The position numbers were made by a program, and so were the translations under genes. From Phormidium ambiguum IAM M-71 (lineage in GTDB: Bacteria; Cyanobacteriota; Cyanobacteriia; Cyanobacteriales; Aerosakkonemataceae), in assembly GCF_001904725.1 (NCBI RefSeq), contig NZ_MRCE01000018.1:1-64000 (forward strand): a DNA stretch of 64,000 nucleotides. The letters are read 5' to 3'. Below the pieces are notes generated by a model that was not told where the DNA came from, did no database searches, and saw nothing but the letters and a program-made list of their open reading frames with translations. The stretch's first letter is position 1. Each line of letters starts with the position of its first letter. Shown piece by piece: positions 9,304-16,579 of this stretch.

Positions 9304-10194
9304 ATGAGTTACGCTATTTTTAATGAAAGCACTTACTTGGCAAATTACCCTGATGTTAAATCGGCAATTGCCCAGGGTTTTTTTGCTTCGGGACTGCAAC
9401 ATTTTCAATTAACTGGATTAAGAGAAGGTCGAATTAATGTATCACCTTTTTGGGATGAACAAAGATATTTAAATGCTAATCCAGATGTACTAGCAGCTGT
9501 AAATAACAAAATTTTCTCTTCAGGATTACAACACTATATTTTAAGTGGAGAAAGAGAAGGAAGACTCGGTGCAACTAGGGTAGATACTGTTCCGGGATTT
9601 AACGAAAACTATTACTATGCACTATATCCTAATGTATCGCGGGCAGTAGCTTCTGGACAATTTGATTCTGCACAAACCCAATTCATTCGTAGCGGTAGAT
9701 TTGACGGAAATATTGGTTTCTTTTCGGGAACTAGCGGTAATGATATTATTACCGGATTAGGGCCTTCAGGATCTGCCATAGTAGGGATTAGCGTAGAAAT
9801 TAATGCCACAATTACAGGCAATCCTGACCCAATTCCGAGAAGTTCAGGAACTGGTGAAGTTGATGTTTTAATAGGTAGTACTGGTTCCGATGTTTTTGGC
9901 TTGGGTTTTGGAAGAAGTCCTTTTAAATCAACAATTCAAAAATTTTATGTTGGACAAGGAAATAACGATTATGCTTACATTGTAAATTTTGAATCAGGAA
10001 AAGATTTTCTTCAATTAGCAGGTTCGCCAAACGAATATACTACTACTACTGGTGCTTTTGGCTTCACGGGGAATCGCACGGCAGGCGTTAGTATTTTCAC
10101 AAATACAGGAGATTTTGTGGCAGCTGTGGAAGGCGTTAATGTACTCCAATTAGCTGGACAAGATGCTAATGCCGGGTATTTCTTTTTGACTTAA
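9304..10194 (+). CDS. NYPDV-repeat, RTX-like extracellular protein
   Basis: A 296-aa protein with two parts. Residues 1-135 hold three copies of a roughly 48-residue module: F(D/N)E-xx-YL-xx-NPDV-xx-A-xx-xG-xF-xSGLQHF-xx-xG-xxEGR (starting near residues 6, 50 and 98, the third more diverged). Residues 140-296 are glycine-rich with RTX-like pieces (SGNDIITG at about 143, GSTGSDVFGLGFG at about 192) and an ending (FLQLAG...VNVLQLAG) like the last part of cyanobacterial calcium-binding haemolysin-type proteins. There is no classical signal peptide, as expected for type I secretion, but no secretion genes are nearby. Probably a secreted or surface protein; the role is unknown. It is transcribed opposite to its repeat-protein neighbours. 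Confidence 0.7.
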   Translation: MSYAIFNESTYLANYPDVKSAIAQGFFASGLQHFQLTGLREGRINVSPFWDEQRYLNANPDVLAAVNNKIFSSGLQHYILSGEREGRLGATRVDTVPGFNENYYYALYPNVSRAVASGQFDSAQTQFIRSGRFDGNIGFFSGTSGNDIITGLGPSGSAIVGISVEINATITGNPDPIPRSSGTGEVDVLIGSTGSDVFGLGFGRSPFKSTIQKFYVGQGNNDYAYIVNFESGKDFLQLAGSPNEYTTTTGAFGFTGNRTAGVSIFTNTGDFVAAVEGVNVLQLAGQDANAGYFFLT

Positions 10195-10263
10195 AATTGG
10201 CAACCAGTTTAATGGTGCGTTATATCATGTTCGGATAATTCAGTTAACTTTTCTAGAGTCATT

Positions 10264-10306
10264 AAACCCCAACCCTTAATCCCCTCCCCGTGTACGGGGA
10301 GGGGAG
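10264..10306 (-). repeat. Interspersed repeat A, copy 1 (diverged)
   Basis: Core palindrome CCCCTCCCCG-TGTA-CGGGGAGGGG (10281-10304) preceded by AAACCCCAACCCTTAAT. Read on the minus strand it matches the core and G-rich tail (GGGGTTTGGGGTGGGGTT-like) of the two better copies at 18691-18752 and 36035-36096. It occupies the 10195-10398 gap, which holds no gene. Confidence 0.75.
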
Positions 10307-10398
10307 ACAACGCACAGGCGTGTTTTATCAGTGATTATCCGAACCTGGGATAATGTAACGCACCCTACGAATAGGAAAATACTTGTGCTTACTTTCCT

Positions 10399-11211
10399 TT
10401 ATCGTTGAATTGGTGGTGGTTGAATTGGTCTGGGAGTAAGTACAGGTGGATAACCAGGTCGAACTGGTGGGTAAGGTCGAGTTGGGGGGAAAGATTGATT
10501 TGGTCGATTTCTAGCTTCTGGACTATTGGCGATATCGCGGCGAACATCGTTTAATGAGTCACCAGAAGCGAGACGATTTCTCCAAGTTCTTAATCCACTA
10601 GGATCGACATCACGACCTAAGACTTCGCGGTAAATTTGATTGATTTGATTTGTGGCTTCGTCGCTGTTAGCAATTCGAGAACGAACGTCTCTAACAGAAG
10701 TACCATTTCTTAAGGCTTCTGACCAATCTCGATAACCATTTAAGTCAGGTTCACGACCTAGAATATCACGGTAAATTTGGCGAATTTCTTCTTCATAGTT
10801 ACCGCGTCTACTGTAGCGATCGTTATAGCGATTATTGTAGCGATCGCTATAGCGATCGCCATATCTATTCTCAAGATCGGTTCCTCTCAAATTCGCATTA
10901 TCAAAAATTGCATTGCTTGTATTTGCATCTCTGAGATTTGCATTTCCCAAATCTGCACCTCGCAAGTTAGCATTTCTTAAATTAGCGCCTCGCAAGTTAG
11001 CATTTCTCAGATCAGCATCTTCTAAGTCAGCACCTTGTAAATCGACATTTCTTAAATCCCGACCTCTAAGATCTGCACCTCTTAGATTGCAATTACGACA
11101 ATTACCACTATTAAGTAATCTGCGGACATCACCAAAACTTTGAGCTTGTGCGGAATAAGAGAAACCCAAAGTGGTTAATAACAAGCTGGCTATGAGAATT
11201 TGTAGTTTCAT
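10399..11211 (-). CDS. Exported pentapeptide-repeat plus DUF4214-like protein
   Basis: 270 aa. Residues 1-23 form a signal peptide (MKLQILIASLLLTTLGFSYSAQA). Residues about 30-112 are pentapeptide repeats entered through the Cys pair GNCRNCNL. A Tyr/Arg/Asp linker follows (DRYSDRYNNRYNDRYS, about 116-133), encoded by a run of HIP1-like GCGATCGC words. Next come two copies of a module of about 45 residues (IxQIYRxxLGRxxDxxGxRxWxxxLxxGxSxxDVRxxIAxSxEA, about 141-228), matching my recollection of DUF4214, then a Pro-rich tail. The protein is probably periplasmic or cell-surface. The same tandem DUF4214 pair occurs in the neighbour at 11512-12543, so these are locally duplicated paralogues with different N-terminal halves. 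Confidence 0.8.
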   Translation of the reverse strand: MKLQILIASLLLTTLGFSYSAQAQSFGDVRRLLNSGNCRNCNLRGADLRGRDLRNVDLQGADLEDADLRNANLRGANLRNANLRGADLGNANLRDANTSNAIFDNANLRGTDLENRYGDRYSDRYNNRYNDRYSRRGNYEEEIRQIYRDILGREPDLNGYRDWSEALRNGTSVRDVRSRIANSDEATNQINQIYREVLGRDVDPSGLRTWRNRLASGDSLNDVRRDIANSPEARNRPNQSFPPTRPYPPVRPGYPPVLTPRPIQPPPIQR

Positions 11212-11292
11212 TTCCCTGACTCAAACTAAAACTAAGTGTTCTGCGTGCAAAATTAAATGTTTGCTGGATTGAGGACTGACGTTGGTAGAACC

Positions 11293-11480
11293 AAAAACCC
11301 AATTTCTTTAGCTAAATGTAGATAACCTATTTACTATATGACTTACACAGTCAATTAAAAGCTTAGGAGGGATTTTAGCCGATAAATCAACTATTTCACA
11401 AAATATACTGTAAAATCCGCTCCAACAATCCTTAATTTTTTGTTATTTTGTGTAAGTCATATAGTAGAAACTGGGTTTTT
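11293..11480. mobile_element. MITE-like element with 17-bp perfect terminal inverted repeats
   Basis: ACTATATGACTTACACA (11333-11349) is repeated as an exact reverse complement at 11449-11465, giving a 133-bp noncoding unit. Outside it, a second inverted pair (11293-11307 and 11466-11480, AAAAACCCAATTTCT-like, one mismatch) flanks the unit asymmetrically. No reading frame is inside. This looks like a miniature inverted-repeat element, although no transposase partner is in the window. It fills the 300-bp gap between the two DUF4214-like genes; nothing else is recognisable there. Confidence 0.6.
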
Positions 11481-11511
11481 TACTTAAGTCAGATCGTTCT
11501 CAGACTAGAAT

Positions 11512-12543
11512 TTATCTTTGAAACCTTGGTGTACTTTGGGGAACGGAAGGAGAGAAAGTAGAACCTGAGTTTCTTCTAGTTGGGAATGAGTAATCTGTTG
11601 GTACATTTCTTGAAGGTGAATTTCTTCTTCTTGGTTGATAGTTTTCTGCGGGTGAATATCTCCGAGTAGGAGTTCTGTCATTAGGTGAGAAGGTAGCAGG
11701 TGGAAAGTTTCTGTTGGGGTATCTCACCGCTGGCGCAACATTTTGAGGTACGTTGCGGGTGGGGAAAGAATAATTTCTTGATGGTACAGTTCTTACTGGT
11801 GGGTAGACTGTTGTTGGTGGCGTGTACCTTCTAGGTTGGGAATAGTTATAGGGATTATAACGAGGATAACGTCGAGTTCTGAGAGAGCGTGCTTCGGGAC
11901 TATTTTCAATGTCGCGTCGCACTTCGGATATACTTGCACCAGAAGCTAAACGATTTGTCCAAGTTCTAATTCCATCTCGATCGGCATTTCGACCCAATAC
12001 TTCGCGGTAAATTTGGTTAATTCTAGCGACTGCTTCATCGCTGCGAGCGATATCATATCGAATATCGCGCAAAGATTCTCCACCTCTGCGTTGTCCTAAC
12101 CAAGTTCTTAACCCACGATAATCAGGTTCGCGTCCCAGTACTTCGCGGTAAATGTCACGAATGCGATCGACTGAGTAATAGTTGTTGTATCCTCGCCGAT
12201 CGTACCTTCTGTAGTACGGGTCGTTGTAGTAGCGATTGCCATAATAGCGATCGCCATAATACCCAAAAGCACTATAGAAAGGATCGTAATAATTGTCGTA
12301 GTAATCGCCAAAAAACAGACCCCAAGACCACAACACTGGGTTGACATAATATGGTTGAATTCCAATTTGGATGTACAACTGTTTGGCGTTGGCGTTGGGT
12401 AAGCTAGAATTTGACAAATTAACTTTACTGGGTTTGGCGTTAGCTACTATTGGCGAAGAATTTGCCAAAGTTTCCGCAGACAATGGCTGGGTTAATCCTA
12501 AACCAATGAGTAAGCTAGTAGTTGTTATAGTTTTTAAGTTCAT
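11512..12543 (-). CDS. Exported tandem DUF4214-like protein
   Basis: 343 aa. The signal peptide is about residues 1-23 (ending SAETLA). Next is a short Asn/Ala-rich stretch and an aromatic low-complexity zone (YYDNYYDPFYSAFGYYGDRY, about 80-125) rich in Tyr, Asp and Arg and encoded partly by GCGATCGC-like repeats. Two DUF4214-like modules follow at about 127-222 (RIRDIYREVLGREPDYRGLR and RINQIYREVLGRNADRDGIR). The last 115 residues are rich in Pro, Arg, Ser and Tyr (RNVPxxYSFPTRR repeats), a flexible tail. The function is unknown; it may be a surface or matrix protein. Its closest relative in the window is the gene at 10399-11211. Confidence 0.75.
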   Translation of the reverse strand: MNLKTITTTSLLIGLGLTQPLSAETLANSSPIVANAKPSKVNLSNSSLPNANAKQLYIQIGIQPYYVNPVLWSWGLFFGDYYDNYYDPFYSAFGYYGDRYYGNRYYNDPYYRRYDRRGYNNYYSVDRIRDIYREVLGREPDYRGLRTWLGQRRGGESLRDIRYDIARSDEAVARINQIYREVLGRNADRDGIRTWTNRLASGASISEVRRDIENSPEARSLRTRRYPRYNPYNYSQPRRYTPPTTVYPPVRTVPSRNYSFPTRNVPQNVAPAVRYPNRNFPPATFSPNDRTPTRRYSPAENYQPRRRNSPSRNVPTDYSFPTRRNSGSTFSPSVPQSTPRFQR

Positions 12544-12983
12544 CTGACTGTTCTCTAGTTACTGATATACTTTTTGCTGAGAAAGTTCCAGAAGTTTCTG
12601 GTTGTTGGCTTAATAACCGATCCAGTTATGACTCAGACGTGAATGGGAGTCAGAACCAGATAATAAACTTCATGTTCTACTCTATGAATTTAGGATGACA
12701 ATTTGATCTGACTACTGACATCCCTCTTTAGTTCCCTTAACTAGCACAGTGGTAATTCTATTTTGGCACCAATCAAATAAGGACTGGTATAAACCAGCCC
12801 TTTAAGCACCCAAGCGGATTTGCATCCATCCCATTTGTAATAGCAACCTTAATTTGACTACTGGCAAAACTCGTTTAGTAATTAATTCTTACTTAATTTG
12901 CCAGAGTTAATCAGCCTGTAATTTCTATTCTGTCACGGGATTACTTATGCGTGAAAACAAAGGTCAACAAGCAAAATAAAAGT
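12544..12983. other. 440-bp intergenic region
   Basis: There is no convincing gene. It should hold the promoter and leader of the DUF4214 gene and the 3' end of the 12984-18460 cluster. At 12781-12800 an imperfect 8-bp stem (GGACTGGT/ACCAGCCC, one mismatch, 4-nt loop) is followed on the minus strand by TTATTTG and may end the upstream cluster's transcript. Confidence 0.4.
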
Positions 12984-14027
12984 TTACAAATCTAGCCAAT
13001 TAGCGATCGCATCGCTAGATTTAACAATGTGCATTCCTGCATTCGCAAACTTTTGAAAAGCTGCATCTGCTTGTTCTGTAAAATCGATCGCTCCCGGAAT
13101 AACGACTGGGGATGTACAATCTGCCAATAAGTAAACTTTTTGAGCAAGTTTCGGGTCTTTGGCGTTGATTTCTGTCAGTAAATCATCAACTGTCCAAGCG
13201 ACACAGTGACTTTTTGCTTGTCCGGCTACAATTATCGCATCAAATTCTAGAAGTTGCTTAATTAAGTTAGCATTTTTTTGTGCGATCGGTTGACCGTTAG
13301 TATCTTCTAAAACTTCGGCTCGTAAAACAGAGTAATTTTCTGTTAAAGGATTATTACCTTTAAGCTCAAAAATGGTTTGGCTAAACCGTACTTGACTGTG
13401 GAAAAATACCGCTTCTTCCACTGCGGAAACTAAAGCGTGACCAATACCACCCAACATAGAATGATAAGGCCAAATTGTTAAAGGATATTTGCTATCAGCA
13501 CTCAATTTTTCTACATAATAAAAAGCGTATTTTTGTAACTTTTCATAGTCATTATTTGCTACATGATAAGCGACGACTGGGTTAACTTGCCAAACTCCAT
13601 TTTTTAAATCATCAAGATTAATAACTGTTGCTGGTGCTGGGTTTTCTCCTGCTGCATTTACCCAGAAGATAGGATGAAAAATTTGCATCGCTGTATGGGT
13701 ATCCATTGTCGGTGCGATCGTACTAATTACACCCAAATTCCGGTAAATAAACTCACATAATCTGATATTATCTTCAATTGCACCTTTGCCCGAATTACCA
13801 GCCACAAATAATTCAAAATCAGGCAAACAAAATGTATTTTGAGCATCTATAATTAACAAACAAATTCGAGTTTTATCGTCAGCAGCAGGAGTAATACTAT
13901 ATTGCTTTGCCCAATCTCTAGCTAATATCGCTCTTTCCTGATAAGGTACTCGCCAAACTTCTCCTACTTTACTAGCATCAAAGTAAGCAGGAATCGGTAA
14001 TTGTTTAGCTATTTCTGTAGTACTCAT
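12984..14027 (-). CDS. Nicotinamidase/isochorismatase-type cysteine hydrolase
   Basis: 347 aa, clearly longer than ordinary nicotinamidases (about 200). The cysteine-hydrolase signatures are present: Asp61 in LLIIDAQNTF, the likely metal ligands in MDTHT (Asp109, His111), a WPYHSMLGG segment (about 186-194) like the nicotinamidase WPxHC region, and the nucleophile Cys275 in VAGQAKSHC. The expected reaction is amide or vinyl-ether hydrolysis, perhaps nicotinamide to nicotinate; the extra N-terminal 50 and internal residues leave the substrate open. The ATG overlaps the stop of the upstream TPR-glycosyltransferase-FkbM gene by 4 bp (ATGA), so the two are probably translationally coupled, an unusual partnership. 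Confidence 0.82.
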   Translation of the reverse strand: MSTTEIAKQLPIPAYFDASKVGEVWRVPYQERAILARDWAKQYSITPAADDKTRICLLIIDAQNTFCLPDFELFVAGNSGKGAIEDNIRLCEFIYRNLGVISTIAPTMDTHTAMQIFHPIFWVNAAGENPAPATVINLDDLKNGVWQVNPVVAYHVANNDYEKLQKYAFYYVEKLSADSKYPLTIWPYHSMLGGIGHALVSAVEEAVFFHSQVRFSQTIFELKGNNPLTENYSVLRAEVLEDTNGQPIAQKNANLIKQLLEFDAIIVAGQAKSHCVAWTVDDLLTEINAKDPKLAQKVYLLADCTSPVVIPGAIDFTEQADAAFQKFANAGMHIVKSSDAIANWLDL

Positions 14028-16564
14028 TTCACATTCTCCGATTTATTAACATTTACTGGTTTTAAATTATCTAATTTCAGATTAAAATTTGGTGGAACAC
14101 AGAAAATACTATTTGATTCAGCTTTGCCAAACAGATTTTCGGGATTTTGTAAATAGTTATTTTCTTGATAAATGGGGATTTTATGCCAATACAACTGATA
14201 ACCACATTCAACAAGAAAATTTATTAAAGACTTATCATTTTTAGGCTGATAATTTATATAAAGAATAGGTTGCAAAGTTTTAATTGTATTAATTGCGCCT
14301 TGTAAAACAGCCAATTCCATACCAGCAACATCTATCTTTATTAAACGACAATGCGGCAAATTCAAACTATCCAGTGTAATAGTTTGTGCTAGTTCACCTT
14401 CCTCGTCTTCACCAATATCTAATTTACTAAAATCATCTGGCTTACTATAATCTAAAACAGGCAATTTAATTGCCGAAAATGTATCGCTTACTGCCACATT
14501 GTAACAGTAAGTATTAGTAATACTATTGAGTGCTAAATTAGCACAAAGATTTTGAAAAATTACTCTTTGCGGTTCAAATGCTAAAACTGTTCCTTGATTT
14601 CCAACTGCTTGAGCAAAAGAAACCGTGTTCACCCCAATATTTGCCCCAATATCTACAACTAAATCTTTAGGTTTAATAATTTTTTGTAATAATTCAATCT
14701 CGCCTTCTTTATATTCTCCGTAAGCTTCCAGAGATTTGCCTACTTCGATATCATTAATGTTATAAAGTAAAAGTCCATGACGGCATTTTTTTAATTTATT
14801 AAATCCATTAAGCAGAAGTAAATTTTGTTCAATTAAGTGATTTTCCATTGTCTTATTTTGCAATTCTTCCACTAATTTTTCTAACTCTAAGGCTACTTTT
14901 TGAAATACGTGATGCCAATCTCCTAATTGAGTTTGTCGAAACAAACGCAACGTTGGATACCAAGTATTATTTTCTCCTTCTAACATCCATCGCCAATCAG
15001 CTACTTTGGATAATAAAACCCATACAGGTTTTCCCATTGCGCCAGCTAAATGTGCAACTGATGTATCTACACATATTACCAAATCTAGCTGGTTAATTAC
15101 TGCCGCAGTATCAGCAAAATCATTAATTTTTTCGCCAATATTTTGAATTTGTTGAGTTAAGTTTAATGCGGTTAAATCCTGTGCTTTTGCACCTTTTTGT
15201 AAACTATAAAAAGTAATACCTGGAATATCTAAAAGTGGTAAAAAATTTAATAAATTACAAGAACGATTGCGATCGTTAGTATTGCCTGGATTTCCTGCCC
15301 AAACTATCCCAATTTTCAGATAAGTTTCTGGGGGTGATTCTAAAATAATTGTAGTTGTTTTTGGAGGGAATAAATAAGGAATATTTGTTGGGATTGTTTC
15401 GGCGGTAGTACCCATTAAATAAGGTAAACTCATTGTCGGCGCACAGTAATCATATTCTACAGTTGTTCCTGAAGTTACTATTTGCTCAATACCAGGAACA
15501 GTGCTAAATAATCGGTATAATTCTTCATAACAAGCTAATGTTATATGTGCGCCTTGCTGAGCAATTAAAGAGGCATACCGGATAAAATGAATGTTATCAC
15601 CGTAACCTTGTTCGCAAAGGAGGAGAATTTTTTTACCTTGTAAATCTCCACCGTGCCAAACTGGTTGAAAGGAGGCAATTTTGCGGTATTCTTTAGTATG
15701 CCATCGCCATTCGTATTCAGCAAATCCGCGAGCAAATTCTCCTTTGATTAATAAACTAATGCCTAAATTTTTATGCGCTTCGGCAAAGTTAGGATCTAAG
15801 GTTAAAGTATATTGTAGTTTAGCGATCGCATCGTCCAACCTATCTAAATATTTAAGCGCATTAGCATAGTTATAATGTGCTTGTACATAGTTAGGATTTA
15901 ATTCTAAAGCTTTTTGGTAACAAGCGATCGCTTCTTCCGCTTTCCCTTGAGTTAACAATACATTACCCAAGTTATTATAAGCATCAATATAATTAGAATT
16001 TAAAGCTAAAGATTTTTCATAACAAGCGATCGCTTTTTCTAAATTTTTCTCTTCTTCAAAAGCGTTACCTAAATTGTTATGCGCTTCTGCATATTCAGGA
16101 TTTAATTTAATTGCTTCTTGGTAACAAGTAATTGCTGCTGCAAGATAACCTTCTTCTTGCAAAACTAAACCTAAGTTATTATGAACTTCGGGAAAGTTTG
16201 GTTTTATAGAAATGGTTTTCTCATAATGAATTTTCGCTGCTACTAGATCGCCTTTTGCTTTACAGGCATTACCCAAATTGTAATAAGCTTCTGGGTATTT
16301 AGGATTTAGGAACACAGCTTTTTGGTATGATGCGATCGCATCTTCCAATTGATTCTTTGCTAAAAAGCAATTTCCTAAATTGTTATGTACTTCCGCTAAA
16401 TTTGGATTTAAGTAAATAACTTTTTGGTAATAAGTAATTGCTTGCTCTAAATTACCGTTAATTGCCCAAAGATTAGCTAAATTTTTATAAGCTTCCCAAT
16501 CTTGCGGATTTAACTCAATAGACTTTTGGTAAAAAGCGATCGCCTCAGCAAAATTATTTCCCAT
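14024..16564 (-). CDS. TPR - glycosyltransferase (GT9-like) - FkbM methyltransferase fusion
   Basis: 846 aa with three parts. Residues 1-270 are about eight 34-residue tetratricopeptide repeats (pattern A-xx-YxK-xxL-xPxx-EAxxNLG). Residues about 275-565 resemble the TPR-linked heptosyltransferase/GT9-like domain (GYGDNIHFIRYASLI, IGIVWAGNPGNTNDRNRS, DLVICVDTSVAHLAGAMGKPVW). Residues about 625-820 are an FkbM-type SAM methyltransferase (VVDIGANIGVNT, AFEPQ, NVAVSD). It probably modifies a glycan or glycosylated protein in the cytoplasm by sugar transfer and O-methylation, with the TPR for partner binding; this is inference. GGTGAGG lies four bases before the ATG. It sits 15 bp after the TPR gene upstream and overlaps the hydrolase downstream. 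Confidence 0.85.
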   Translation of the reverse strand: MGNNFAEAIAFYQKSIELNPQDWEAYKNLANLWAINGNLEQAITYYQKVIYLNPNLAEVHNNLGNCFLAKNQLEDAIASYQKAVFLNPKYPEAYYNLGNACKAKGDLVAAKIHYEKTISIKPNFPEVHNNLGLVLQEEGYLAAAITCYQEAIKLNPEYAEAHNNLGNAFEEEKNLEKAIACYEKSLALNSNYIDAYNNLGNVLLTQGKAEEAIACYQKALELNPNYVQAHYNYANALKYLDRLDDAIAKLQYTLTLDPNFAEAHKNLGISLLIKGEFARGFAEYEWRWHTKEYRKIASFQPVWHGGDLQGKKILLLCEQGYGDNIHFIRYASLIAQQGAHITLACYEELYRLFSTVPGIEQIVTSGTTVEYDYCAPTMSLPYLMGTTAETIPTNIPYLFPPKTTTIILESPPETYLKIGIVWAGNPGNTNDRNRSCNLLNFLPLLDIPGITFYSLQKGAKAQDLTALNLTQQIQNIGEKINDFADTAAVINQLDLVICVDTSVAHLAGAMGKPVWVLLSKVADWRWMLEGENNTWYPTLRLFRQTQLGDWHHVFQKVALELEKLVEELQNKTMENHLIEQNLLLLNGFNKLKKCRHGLLLYNINDIEVGKSLEAYGEYKEGEIELLQKIIKPKDLVVDIGANIGVNTVSFAQAVGNQGTVLAFEPQRVIFQNLCANLALNSITNTYCYNVAVSDTFSAIKLPVLDYSKPDDFSKLDIGEDEEGELAQTITLDSLNLPHCRLIKIDVAGMELAVLQGAINTIKTLQPILYINYQPKNDKSLINFLVECGYQLYWHKIPIYQENNYLQNPENLFGKAESNSIFCVPPNFNLKLDNLKPVNVNKSENVK

Positions 16565-16579
16565 TTTACCTCACCTTAA

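Noticed and set aside
12108-12365. 85-codon frame in the Tyr/Arg-rich part of the DUF4214 gene
   Set aside because: It lies in a repetitive coding stretch in a shifted frame; its composition is an artefact of HIP1-like repeats.
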